Shown here piece after piece: positions 52,092 to 60,708 of a stretch of 64,000 bases of DNA. Source of the stretch: Streptomyces alboniger (lineage in GTDB: Bacteria > Actinomycetota > Actinomycetes > Streptomycetales > Streptomycetaceae); assembly GCF_008704395.1 (NCBI RefSeq), contig NZ_CP023695.1, positions 3,348,001-3,412,000 on the forward strand, written 5' to 3'. Position 1 is the stretch's first letter. Every line of letters begins with the position of its first letter. Both the position numbers and the translations under genes were made by a program. The notes below the pieces were generated by a model that worked only from the letters and a program-made list of their open reading frames with translations, was not told where the DNA came from and made no database searches.

Positions 52092-53254
52092 CGGCCTCCT
52101 GGCACACCGCCCGGCTCGTCGCCACCGACGCCCTGCGCCGGCTGCGCCGCTTCCTGTGGCCCGCCCCGCTCTCCCGGCGGCCGCGCAACCACGCCTACGT
52201 GCGGGAACGGATGATCGCCCTGCCGCTGCTCGCCGTCGTCACGTCCGTCGCGTTCGGCTGGGCGTACGCGGAGATCCGCGCGGACTCCGCGGCGCTGCGC
52301 GGCAGTTACACGCCCGCCCTCGGCGATCTGGCCGACGCGGAGATGTCCCTGCGCATCGCCGACCGCGAGGCGGAGAAGAGCCTCGCCGCCGGGGAGTCGG
52401 TGCGGCTCTCCGGCATCGGCAAGCGCTACCTCACGCGCACGACGCGGGCCACCCAGAGCCTGAACCAGGTGGCCCGCAGCGGCGCTCTGACCACCGCCGA
52501 GCGCCAGGAGCTCGACGTGGTCTCCGGGCTCGTCGCCGACTACGGCAACTGGATCGTCTTCGCGCAGAACCACGTCGGCGACCCTGCCCTGCGGGACGCC
52601 GGTCTCTCGTACGCCCGCAGCATGCTCTGCACACCACCCGTGCCCCCGCGCGAGACGGGCCCCGGCGGCTACCCGCCGTGCGAGCCGGGCACCGGTTCCG
52701 ACGCGACCGCCGTGGTGGACCGCATCTCCGCGCTGGAGACAAGCCTGCGTGGCAGGCTGGCGGGCCGCGCCGCCCTCGGCGGCGGCGTGTGCGGCGCGGC
52801 CGTCGTCGCGGCGACCGCCCTCGCCCTGCTCGCCCTCGGCCTGTGGCGCACCCAGGTCTTCCTCCACCACCGCTTCCATCTGCGCGTCAGCGTCCCCCTG
52901 CTCGCGGCCGCGCTGCCGCTGCTCGCCGTGCCGTTCCTGACGGCCGACGCGGTGCTCGCCCACCGCGCGCAGCAGCGGGTCGTGGCCACGGCGGGCGCGC
53001 TGTCCCACGCGACCTCACCGGCGATCGAGTCCACCGCCGACGAGCGGCCCTTCGCCGACCCGGACCCCCGCCTCATCGCCTCGCTGGACGCCCGCGCCGA
53101 CCGTGACCTCGCCGAGGGGCGCCTGTCCTCGCTCGACGGGGCCGCGCCGTGGGTGGCGCCCGTGGGACTGCTCACCGCGGGCCTGATCTACGCCACGCTG
53201 CACGCCTACCGCCGCGAGTACGTCCTCATCTCCCGCTCCGGAGCCGCCGTATGA
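52088..53254 (+). CDS. Four-TM membrane sensor-like protein (GlnX-like)
   Basis: 388 residues. TM1 about 38-60, a large extracytoplasmic part to about 215, TM2-TM3 (LGGGVCGAAVVAATALALLALGL, VSVPLLAAALPLLAVPFLTADAVLA) and TM4 near 350-375, ending in a short basic cytoplasmic tail. This topology, and its position between kinase and binding protein, match GlnX of the mycobacterial PknG system. No histidine-kinase or permease motif is seen. GTG start overlaps the VWA stop. Confidence 0.78.
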   Translation: MTASWHTARLVATDALRRLRRFLWPAPLSRRPRNHAYVRERMIALPLLAVVTSVAFGWAYAEIRADSAALRGSYTPALGDLADAEMSLRIADREAEKSLAAGESVRLSGIGKRYLTRTTRATQSLNQVARSGALTTAERQELDVVSGLVADYGNWIVFAQNHVGDPALRDAGLSYARSMLCTPPVPPRETGPGGYPPCEPGTGSDATAVVDRISALETSLRGRLAGRAALGGGVCGAAVVAATALALLALGLWRTQVFLHHRFHLRVSVPLLAAALPLLAVPFLTADAVLAHRAQQRVVATAGALSHATSPAIESTADERPFADPDPRLIASLDARADRDLAEGRLSSLDGAAPWVAPVGLLTAGLIYATLHAYRREYVLISRSGAAV

Positions 53255-54546
53255 GCCGGGCCCTCGCCGCCCTCCGCACCCTCCGTGCATTCCTCGCGGC
53301 CTGTCTGCTCGCCGTCACCGCCGGTGCGTGCGCGGGCGAGAGGGACGAGACGCTCGTCGTCCTCGGCCCCTGGACCGGCGACGAGGGCGAGGCGTTCGAG
53401 GCGATGCTGAACAGGCTCGACGACGGCACCGGACGGACGTACACCTACCAGGGGACCCGCTCCCTGCGCGAGACGCTCGTCGCACAGCTGGAGGCGGGCG
53501 ACCCGCCGGACGTGGCGATCCTCAACAGCGTCGGCGAACTCACCGAGTACGCCCGCGCGGGCCGCCTGCGCCCGCTGCCCGCCGCGGCCGCCGCCCGCGC
53601 CTACCCGCCGTGGGCGCCGCCGCTCGCCGTCGACGGCACGCGCCGCACGTACTGGGTACCGCTCAAGGTCGACCTGAAGAGCCTGGTGTGGAGCAGGGAA
53701 GGACAGTCGGCCGCATCCCCCGAGTGGTGCGTGGGCCTCGCCTCGCAGGCCACGTCGGGCTGGCCGGGCACCGACTGGATCGAGGACATCCTGCTCCATC
53801 AGGCGGGCCCCGACGTCTACACCCGGTGGGCCACCGGCCGCCTCCGCTGGCGCGACCCGCGGGTCCGTGAGGCCTGGACGACCTGGGCCGACCTCCTCGG
53901 CGACCGCTCCAAGGCGTCCGTCGACCAGTCCCTCACCATGTCGTACGTGGGGACCCCCGACCCGGCGGACAAGGGCGGGGCGGACCCGCGCGGGCTGCTC
54001 GGCTCCGTGACCCCGCGCTGCACGCACGAGCACCAGAGCGCCTTCATCCGGTACGTGTACGCCGGCGACCCGGTGCGCGCCGATCCGTCGGCGGGCTTCC
54101 TGCGCGGCCGCTCCGCCCACGACGGCGCCTACGAGGTGGCGGGCGACATGGCCGCCGTGTTCAGCGACGACCCGGCGGCCCGCACCCTCGTCGAACGGCT
54201 GTCGGGCAAGACGGCCCGCACGCTGTGGCGCTCCGAGGCGAAGGAGGAGCTGCGGCCGTTCTTCCCGGACGCCACCGACCCCCAGCCCACCGATCCGACG
54301 GGCCGGCGCATCGCCGCGATCCTCACCGAGAAGGCGCGCACGCTCTGCTTCGACGCCTCGGACGCGATGCCGCCGGTCCTGCGCGACGCGTTCCACCGCG
54401 CCGTCCTCCAGTACTTCGGGAACCCGACGGGCGAGCGCCTCGACGAGCTCCTCGGACAGCTGGACGCGGTGCGCGAGGACGCGGCGCCGGACACGGGGCC
54501 CGGCCGCCTGCCCGCTTCCGGGGTCTGCGCGGCGCCCGGCGGCTGA
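53251..54546 (+). CDS. Solute-binding protein (family 1-like), orphan of a transporter
   Basis: 431 residues with a signal segment ending AVTAGAC, a weak lipobox. The fold shows TLVVLGPWTGDEGEAFEAMLNRLDDGTGRTYTYQGTRSLRETLVAQLEAGDPPDVAILNSVGEL, typical of carbohydrate- or oligosaccharide-type binding proteins (family 1). No permease or ATPase lies next to it. It closes the five-gene operon, where GlnH would sit in mycobacteria. ATG overlaps the previous stop (ATGA). Confidence 0.82.
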   Translation: MSRALAALRTLRAFLAACLLAVTAGACAGERDETLVVLGPWTGDEGEAFEAMLNRLDDGTGRTYTYQGTRSLRETLVAQLEAGDPPDVAILNSVGELTEYARAGRLRPLPAAAAARAYPPWAPPLAVDGTRRTYWVPLKVDLKSLVWSREGQSAASPEWCVGLASQATSGWPGTDWIEDILLHQAGPDVYTRWATGRLRWRDPRVREAWTTWADLLGDRSKASVDQSLTMSYVGTPDPADKGGADPRGLLGSVTPRCTHEHQSAFIRYVYAGDPVRADPSAGFLRGRSAHDGAYEVAGDMAAVFSDDPAARTLVERLSGKTARTLWRSEAKEELRPFFPDATDPQPTDPTGRRIAAILTEKARTLCFDASDAMPPVLRDAFHRAVLQYFGNPTGERLDELLGQLDAVREDAAPDTGPGRLPASGVCAAPGG

Positions 54547-54572
54547 GAGCCGGGCGGGCGCGGGCTCTCAGC
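54542..54572. terminator. Bidirectional terminator containing both stop codons
   Basis: Perfect 10-bp stem GCTGAGAGCC (54542-54551) with GGCTCTCAGC (54563-54572). The TGA of the binding-protein gene (54544-54546) lies in the left arm and the minus-strand TGA of the next gene (54568-54570) in the right arm. Confidence 0.75.
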
Positions 54573-56415
54573 GGCTCAGCTCCTCCGGGCAGGGCGTGCC
54601 GCGCGGCAGCTGGTAGGGGGAGCCGAGCCGGTAGGTGCCGGCCTTCGGGGCGAGCAGTTCGATCCACTCGTCGCCGTTGTGGTCCTCCTTGGCCTCCACC
54701 AGGCAGCCGTGGACGTTGGCGTACTCCTTGGGGCGCCGGTCGTTGAGCGCGCGGCGCTGCTTCGAGGCCTCGGTCTCCTGGGGCCGCGCCACGCCCTTGC
54801 CCTCGGCGTCGACGACGCTCAGCCACGGGGAGTACGGGATGCGGATCAGGACGCGTCCGGGCCGCTCCACCCGCAGCTTCATCTCGCCCTGCTCGGCACG
54901 CTCCACGACGGCGTGCGGCTCGGCGAGCGGCGTCGGGTCGAGGACCTCGTACAGCCGCCAGTCGGAGTCGACCCACACCTGCTTCAGATACGGCAGGCCG
55001 TCCTTGATGAGCTGCGCCTCGCGCTTGCCGCCGTCGCCGTCGGGCTCGCCCTCGGGCAGCACCACGTAGTGCACGGCCCAGCGCTGGAGCCATTCGCGGT
55101 AGTTCGCGGAGTTGAGGGTGTCGTCGTAGAAGAGCGGGTTGCGCTCCATGTCCGCCTGCCTGTTCCAGCCGCGGGCGAGCTGGACGTGCGGGGCGAACGC
55201 GGACGCCTCGCGGTGGCTGCGGGCGGGCACGATCTCGACGCGGCCCTTGGCGGCGCCCACCTCCCGCAACTCGTCGATCAGGGGCGACACCTCACGCGTC
55301 CAGGACGCGACGGGCCTCGTGTGCACGATGTCGTCGCCGGTCTTGTACCCGATCCACCCGGTGAACCCGGCGAGGGCCAGCACGATCGCGTACCACTTGC
55401 GGGACTTCTTCACGGTGTACGGCAGCGCGGCGAGCAGCACGACGCCGGTGAAGCACATCGCGAGGCGGGTGATGTTGGAGCCGATCTGGGAGTTGATCAC
55501 CCAGACGCCGAGCACGAACACGGCGTACACGGCCGTCGTGATCCGCACGGTCTTCCACTGCTTCGGTACGCAGAAGTAGACGCAGACCGCGCAGATCAGC
55601 GGCGGGGACGCCGAGCCGATCGACATCGGCTGGGTGCCGGAGAACGGGAAGAGCCACGCGGACAGGCCCACGACGACGGCGGGCGCGACCCCCAGCGCGT
55701 ACGCGCCCGGGTAGCGCTTGCTGAGGAAGAGCGCGACGGCGACGAGCCCGACGAAGAGGCCGGCCACCGGGCTGCCCATCGTGGCGAGGGCGGCGAACGG
55801 CGCGGCGACCAGCGCCTTGGCCCACCGCTTGTAGCGCCAGCGGTACGGCCAGCAGAAGACGGCGGCGACCGCCATGAGCGCGAACATCTGGCCGAGGCCG
55901 TAGGTCACACGGCCCGACACGGCGTTGCAGAACAGTGCGAAGACACCGGCGAGGGCGGGCCACATGGGCTGCTTCACGGCCCGGCTGCGGACCAGGATCA
56001 TCGTGAGGAAGGTGGCGGAGAGCGTCCCGGCGATCATCATCGTCGTCCGCACGCCGAGGACCGACATCAGATACGGCGAGACGACGCTGTACGACACCGG
56101 GTGCATGCCGCCGTACCAGGCGAGGTTGTACGCCGAGTCGGGGTGCCGCCCGACGAACTCGGCCCAGGCGTCCTGCGCCGCGAGGTCGCCGCCGCTGTTG
56201 GCGAACGCGAAGAACCAGATGATGTGCAGCACGGCGGCGAGCGCCGTCGCGAGGGTCACCGGGTGGCGCAGGAGGCGCGGCAGCCGCTGGTCGTCGGCGG
56301 AGTCGGATTCCCGGGAGGGCGGCGTTGGTATTCGCGGGCCCGTGCCCGGGCTCTCGCCCTCGCTGCTGTCCGGCTGTGCGTCGTTTTCGGCGCGCGTCGG
56401 CTCTGTTGTGGCCAC
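54568..56415 (-). CDS. Large multi-pass membrane protein, function unknown
   Basis: 615 residues. After an acidic N-terminus there are about 10-12 hydrophobic helices (from LATALAAVLHIIWFFAFA on), then a soluble C-terminal part of about 230 residues. The DAWAEFVGRHPDSAYNLAWYGGMHPVSYSVVSPYL loop between helices 1 and 2 recalls GT-C glycosyltransferases, and the late domain is acidic. I do not assign a reaction. GTG 56415 has GGGGAGAG 8 bases upstream. Confidence 0.7.
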   Translation of the reverse strand: MATTEPTRAENDAQPDSSEGESPGTGPRIPTPPSRESDSADDQRLPRLLRHPVTLATALAAVLHIIWFFAFANSGGDLAAQDAWAEFVGRHPDSAYNLAWYGGMHPVSYSVVSPYLMSVLGVRTTMMIAGTLSATFLTMILVRSRAVKQPMWPALAGVFALFCNAVSGRVTYGLGQMFALMAVAAVFCWPYRWRYKRWAKALVAAPFAALATMGSPVAGLFVGLVAVALFLSKRYPGAYALGVAPAVVVGLSAWLFPFSGTQPMSIGSASPPLICAVCVYFCVPKQWKTVRITTAVYAVFVLGVWVINSQIGSNITRLAMCFTGVVLLAALPYTVKKSRKWYAIVLALAGFTGWIGYKTGDDIVHTRPVASWTREVSPLIDELREVGAAKGRVEIVPARSHREASAFAPHVQLARGWNRQADMERNPLFYDDTLNSANYREWLQRWAVHYVVLPEGEPDGDGGKREAQLIKDGLPYLKQVWVDSDWRLYEVLDPTPLAEPHAVVERAEQGEMKLRVERPGRVLIRIPYSPWLSVVDAEGKGVARPQETEASKQRRALNDRRPKEYANVHGCLVEAKEDHNGDEWIELLAPKAGTYRLGSPYQLPRGTPCPEELSR

Positions 56416-56597
56416 TGAAGGCTCTCCCCGTGTCGTCCTGTCCCCGGGGTCGAGGCCTGCGAGGAGTCCGTCCCGGAACACCCCGTCCTCGGCTCCGGCG
56501 TACTGCCCCCCGAGCTTGTGACGCTAGCACGCGCGCGCGGGGGGAGGCCCGGGGTGGGGCTTCCCCCCGCGGGGGTGCGGCTGGTTCCCGCCCCGGC
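56416..56597. other. Intergenic gap with G/C hairpin
   Basis: 182 bases. A G-run/C-run hairpin (about 56551-56577) follows the carboxypeptidase gene. Nothing else is seen. Confidence 0.4.
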
Positions 56598-59270
56598 TCA
56601 GCCGACGCGGCGCAGCTTGGCGCCGAGGCCCGGTTCCGCGAGGTCCTTCTGGAGGGCCACGGGCACCTCGACGGCGTCACCCTTGCCGTCGCCGACGCTC
56701 AGCACGCCGACCTTGGTTCCGGCCTTCGCCGTGTGCGGTACGGGCTTGCCCTTGTTCTCCTCCAGCATCAGCTTCACGGTGAGGCCGGACCAGCCCGCCG
56801 CGGAGACGTCCTTGGTGGCGACGACCGGAGTCGTGCCGCCCAGGCCGTCGTCGACCTGGCCCACCACGTCGCCCTTCTTCACGATCTTCTTGGCGGTGAG
56901 CGCGTCCTGACCGGCCTCGATGAGCTTGCGGGTCACGCCGGTGACCTCGTCGATGTTGGCGACGCCGTTCTTCCCGTACTGGCCGAGGGCGGCGCCGATG
57001 ATCGTCTGGGTCTCGCCGCCGACCTTCTTCTCCGCGGCGAAGAGGATGTTGCCGCCCGCTGCCGTGGTGGTGCCGGTCTTGATGCCGATGGCGACGGTCG
57101 GGACGAGGCCGAAGTAGTTGTTCTGCTGGTCGCCGTTGAGGTCCTTGTAGCTGGGCTGGCGGGAGATCTCGTTGAAGACCGGGTTCTCCATCGCGGCGCG
57201 GCCGAGCTTCACGAGGTCCTCGGCGGTGGAGACGGTCGTCTTGTCGAGGCCGCTGGGGTCCGTGTAGTGGGTGTTCTTCATCCCCAGCTCCTTGGCGGTC
57301 TTGTTCATCTTCGCGACGAACGCGTCCTCGGAGCCGCTCTTACTGTCCCAGCGGGCGAGCAGCTTGGCGACGTTGTTGGCGGACGGCAGCATCACCGCTT
57401 GCAGCGCCTCGTACTGGGTGATCTTCTGGCCCTCGGTGACCTTGACGACGGACTCGTTCTCCGGCTTGCCGGTCTCGTAGTGCTTCTGCGCGGCGGCGTC
57501 GACGGGGATCTTCGGGCCGTCCTTGCCCTTCTCCAGCGGGTGGTCGCGCAGGATCACGTAGACCGTCATGACCTTGGCGATGCTGGCGATCGGTACGGGC
57601 TTCTGCTCACCGGACGTGCCGAACGAACCGAGGCCGTTGACGTCCATCGCGGCCTGCCCCTGGGACGGCCACGGCACGGACGGCTTGTCGCCCTCGAAGG
57701 ACACGGACTTCTGCGCGGTGAGGGTCAGGGTGGGCGCGGGCAGCGGCCGTACGGCCTGTACGACCGCAAAGACGACCACCAGGAGCAGCACCAGCGGCGT
57801 CCAGATCTTGACCCGGCGCACGGCGGTGCGGACGGGGGTCTCGGGCGGCGGCGGGGTGTTGGTCAGCTCGGCGAGCAGGTCGATGGGGGGCTTGGGGGGC
57901 AGCGGCTGCTGCGTGGTCCGTTCCACTGGGGGCGGCGGCTGGGGGGCGCCGGCCTTGGGTCCGCCCGCGGCCGGGGCCGCGGGGCCGGCCTTGGGTCCGG
58001 CTTTCGGCTCGGCCTTCGCCCCGCCCTTCGGCTCGGTCTTCGGCTCCCCGGCCTTGGGCGCGGCCTTGCCGGCGGGCTCGTCGAGGGGCTTCAGAGCGAC
58101 GAACTTACTGGTCCGCTCGGCGTCCCGCTCAACTTCCCGCCCAGCGTTTGCAGCGCCCTTTGCGGGACCCTTGCCTGCACCCGTGCCGGCACCCTTGGCG
58201 GGGGCCTCGCCGCCCAGCTTGAGCATGGTGGTCGGCTGATCCACCGCAGGCTTCAGGGAGGGAGCCTTGAACACGGCGGTAGCTTGATCAACCCCGGCGA
58301 ACTTGTCGTCGGGGGTGGGGGGCTTGGTGCCGGTGGGGGCCTTGGGGCCCTCTTCAGCGGGGGCGTCGCTCTTGGCGGCGGGGGTTTCCGCGGCCGGGGC
58401 ATCGTCCTCGGCGGCCGGGGCTCCCTTGGCCGGGGCACCGCCCTCAGCGGCCGGGGCTTCCTTGGCTGGGGCATCGATCTTGGCAGCCGGGGCTCCCTTG
58501 GCCGGGGTGCCACCCTCGGCAGCCGGGGCTCCCTTGCCCGGGTTGCCACCCTCGGCAGCGGGGGCACCCTTGGCCGGGGCATCGTCCTCGGCAGCCGGGA
58601 TTCCCTCGGCCGGGGTGGCACCCTCGGCAGACGTGGCTCCCTTGCCCGGGGCGTCGCCCTCGGCAGCGGAGGTCTCCTCGCGGGAGGCAGCGGAAACCTC
58701 TGCCTCGGCAGAAGCGCCCTCCACCTGGTCGGCGCCCTCGCCGGGAAGCTCGGCCCCCTCGGCAGAAGCGTCCACCCCGGCGCCCTCGCCAGAAACCGCG
58801 CCCTCGCCAGACACAGGCTTCACCGAAGAGTCACCCTCACCGGAACCAGCACCCTCACGGGACGCACTGCCCTCGGCAGAAGCACCCCCCTCCGCACCGG
58901 CGCCCTCGCCAGAAGCCGCGCCCTCGCCAGAAGGCTCGTCCGACGTGGCGACCCACGCCGCCACCGCGTCCCGCAGCCGCGCGTCACCCTTCACCTCGCC
59001 ACCGGAGGACTCCGGGGCACCCGAGTCACCCGATTCACTCGGGGCACCCGAAGTACCCGGAGTACCCGAGTCACCCCCGGCCTCCGACGCCTCGGAGGGC
59101 TCAGGAGCCTCGTCCTCCCCGCCCGCACCGGCGCCCCGCGCCGCCGGGATCTCGCGGGCCACCGCGAGGCGCGGGTCCCGTTCCCCCTGTGCCGGCGCGG
59201 AGGGATCCGCCGCAGTCGGGTTCCCCGACGACTTCCGCTGCTTCGACCTGTCGGGGGTCTCGCCCGCCAC
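56598..59270 (-). CDS. D-Ala-D-Ala carboxypeptidase (S11) with very long acidic N-terminus
   Basis: 890 residues. A low-complexity Ala/Glu/Pro/Ser region of about 480 residues precedes a TM segment (VKIWTPLVLLLVVVFAVVQAV) and an S11 domain with S563-x-x-K566 (ASIAK), S630-A-N (SANNV) and K731-T-G. The catalytic part is complete, so it should trim pentapeptides outside the cell; the acidic part would be inside. GTG 59270 is chosen because GAGGAGG lies 5 bases upstream; ATG 59291 has none. The acidic part contains repeated APAAEGG/APAKG units. Confidence 0.88.
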   Translation of the reverse strand: MAGETPDRSKQRKSSGNPTAADPSAPAQGERDPRLAVAREIPAARGAGAGGEDEAPEPSEASEAGGDSGTPGTSGAPSESGDSGAPESSGGEVKGDARLRDAVAAWVATSDEPSGEGAASGEGAGAEGGASAEGSASREGAGSGEGDSSVKPVSGEGAVSGEGAGVDASAEGAELPGEGADQVEGASAEAEVSAASREETSAAEGDAPGKGATSAEGATPAEGIPAAEDDAPAKGAPAAEGGNPGKGAPAAEGGTPAKGAPAAKIDAPAKEAPAAEGGAPAKGAPAAEDDAPAAETPAAKSDAPAEEGPKAPTGTKPPTPDDKFAGVDQATAVFKAPSLKPAVDQPTTMLKLGGEAPAKGAGTGAGKGPAKGAANAGREVERDAERTSKFVALKPLDEPAGKAAPKAGEPKTEPKGGAKAEPKAGPKAGPAAPAAGGPKAGAPQPPPPVERTTQQPLPPKPPIDLLAELTNTPPPPETPVRTAVRRVKIWTPLVLLLVVVFAVVQAVRPLPAPTLTLTAQKSVSFEGDKPSVPWPSQGQAAMDVNGLGSFGTSGEQKPVPIASIAKVMTVYVILRDHPLEKGKDGPKIPVDAAAQKHYETGKPENESVVKVTEGQKITQYEALQAVMLPSANNVAKLLARWDSKSGSEDAFVAKMNKTAKELGMKNTHYTDPSGLDKTTVSTAEDLVKLGRAAMENPVFNEISRQPSYKDLNGDQQNNYFGLVPTVAIGIKTGTTTAAGGNILFAAEKKVGGETQTIIGAALGQYGKNGVANIDEVTGVTRKLIEAGQDALTAKKIVKKGDVVGQVDDGLGGTTPVVATKDVSAAGWSGLTVKLMLEENKGKPVPHTAKAGTKVGVLSVGDGKGDAVEVPVALQKDLAEPGLGAKLRRVG

Positions 59271-59510
59271 CGATGCCTCCTCGTACGCCATGCCGTATGC
59301 CGATGCTGATGCTTGCCGTGTGCTGGCCGTGCGCCAAATCCGGTCCGGACCCACTGTCCGAACCGTGTACCAGTGTCCTGTGTGAGGGCTTAACCCCCGT
59401 GGTAGACGAGAACGACATACCTACTGGTTCCCGTACATCCCGCCCACGCGCTCTCGACAGATGAATGTGAGAGGGGTCACCCTGTCATTCATCCACGCGG
59501 GGAGGCATGG

Positions 59511-60272
59511 ATGGGCAGGAGCCGCAGAACAATTCCGGAGGAGCTTCTGCTGCTCGCTTTGGACCCGGCCACGGGTACCACAGCGCAGCCGCAGTCGCTC
59601 GACCTCGGTCTGGCCGGAGCACAGCTAGTGGAGCTGGCACTGGCCGGACGGATAGCCCCAGACGGGGATCGTATCGCCGTGGTGATGCCACGGCCGACCG
59701 GAGATCCGACTCTGGACTCCGCACTGGAACTGCTGCGCAGGCGCGGCAGCCCGGTCCGGGCGGTCCACTGGATCGGCGGGCCCCGGCTGGGGCTGCGCCA
59801 GATTTACCTCTCGCATCTGGAGCGGTGCGGCATGGTGCATGCCGTGGCGGGCCAGATGTGCGGAGTGCTGCCGACGACTCGCTATCAGGCGACGGACACG
59901 GCGATCAGCCGGGACATCAGGGCCCGGCTGGATTCGGCGATCCGCACCGGCGTACCGCCGGACCCGCGGACCGCGGCGCTCGCCGCGCTGGCCCACGCGG
60001 TCGGTCTCGGCAAGCATCTGTACCCCGGGAACGAAGGGCGTTCATCGCGCTCCCGCCTCCGGGACCTGATCAGGCACGACCCCATGGGCGGTCTCGTGGC
60101 GCACGCCGTGATGGACGTCCAGAACGGCGTGGCCGCTCAGCCGCGCCGCAGCGCCGCACCGGCAGCCCCCACGGGTGCCGGCGGCCGGCAGCCGGCCAGG
60201 GCGGCGGCGGACCCGGACCGGATCCCGATGCAGCCGCGCCGCGGATCCATGGCACGCGCCGTGGCCCACTGA
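59511..60272 (+). CDS. GPP34/GOLPH3-like protein
   Basis: 253 residues. RTIPEELLLLALDPATGT and LGLAGAQLVELALAGRI fit the GPP34 family (VPS74-like), which in eukaryotes bind phosphoinositide and Golgi enzymes; the actinobacterial role is unknown. A disordered C-terminus of about 50 residues is Ala/Pro/Arg-rich. The ATG at 59511 has GGGGAGG upstream. Divergent from the carboxypeptidase gene (240-bp gap, no clear site). Confidence 0.85.
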   Translation: MGRSRRTIPEELLLLALDPATGTTAQPQSLDLGLAGAQLVELALAGRIAPDGDRIAVVMPRPTGDPTLDSALELLRRRGSPVRAVHWIGGPRLGLRQIYLSHLERCGMVHAVAGQMCGVLPTTRYQATDTAISRDIRARLDSAIRTGVPPDPRTAALAALAHAVGLGKHLYPGNEGRSSRSRLRDLIRHDPMGGLVAHAVMDVQNGVAAQPRRSAAPAAPTGAGGRQPARAAADPDRIPMQPRRGSMARAVAH

Positions 60273-60279
60273 GCACGGC

Positions 60280-60405
60280 ACCACCAGCACGTTCACCGCT
60301 CGGCATCACCAGTGCATTCACCGCTCGGCACCACCGCACATTCACCGCTCGGCACCATGAGCGCGTAACCGCTCGGCACCACCCGCACGTAACCGCTCAG
60401 CACAA
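60280..60405 (+). repeat. Tandem repeat of about 25 bp, five copies
   Basis: A 24-25-bp unit built around ACCGCTCGGCACCA recurs at about 60292, 60317, 60341, 60366 and 60390, with small changes. It follows the GPP34 gene in a 436-bp gap (60273-60708) without a convincing gene. Copies touch without spacers, so not CRISPR. Confidence 0.75.
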
Positions 60406-60708
60406 GGCACCTACGCACCAGCGCGCACGCACCACCACACCAGCGCCGCACCGCAGTCCCCCAGACCCGGTTCGGGAGCCGCTGGGCCGCGCGGGGAGTG
60501 GGACCGGACCGTCCGGACGACGACACCCCGGCACCACCACCCGCGCGGCCGCACACCCTCCGGCGCCGCCAGGGACGGCCCGCACCCCACACAACCGCCC
60601 GCACGTTCGCACATCCGCTGTTTCCCAGCGGTGCCCCACACGTTGGTGGCACTCTGCTGAGCAGTAGATACGCAAAATCGTGGCAGGCAAGCCGGAGGTG
60701 CACGTCCC

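Noticed and set aside
53251..54546. Part of a sugar ABC importer
   Set aside because: No permease or ATPase gene lies near; the gene is coupled to a kinase/sensor operon instead.
60280..60405. CRISPR array
   Set aside because: Units are adjacent without unique spacers, and no cas genes are in the window.
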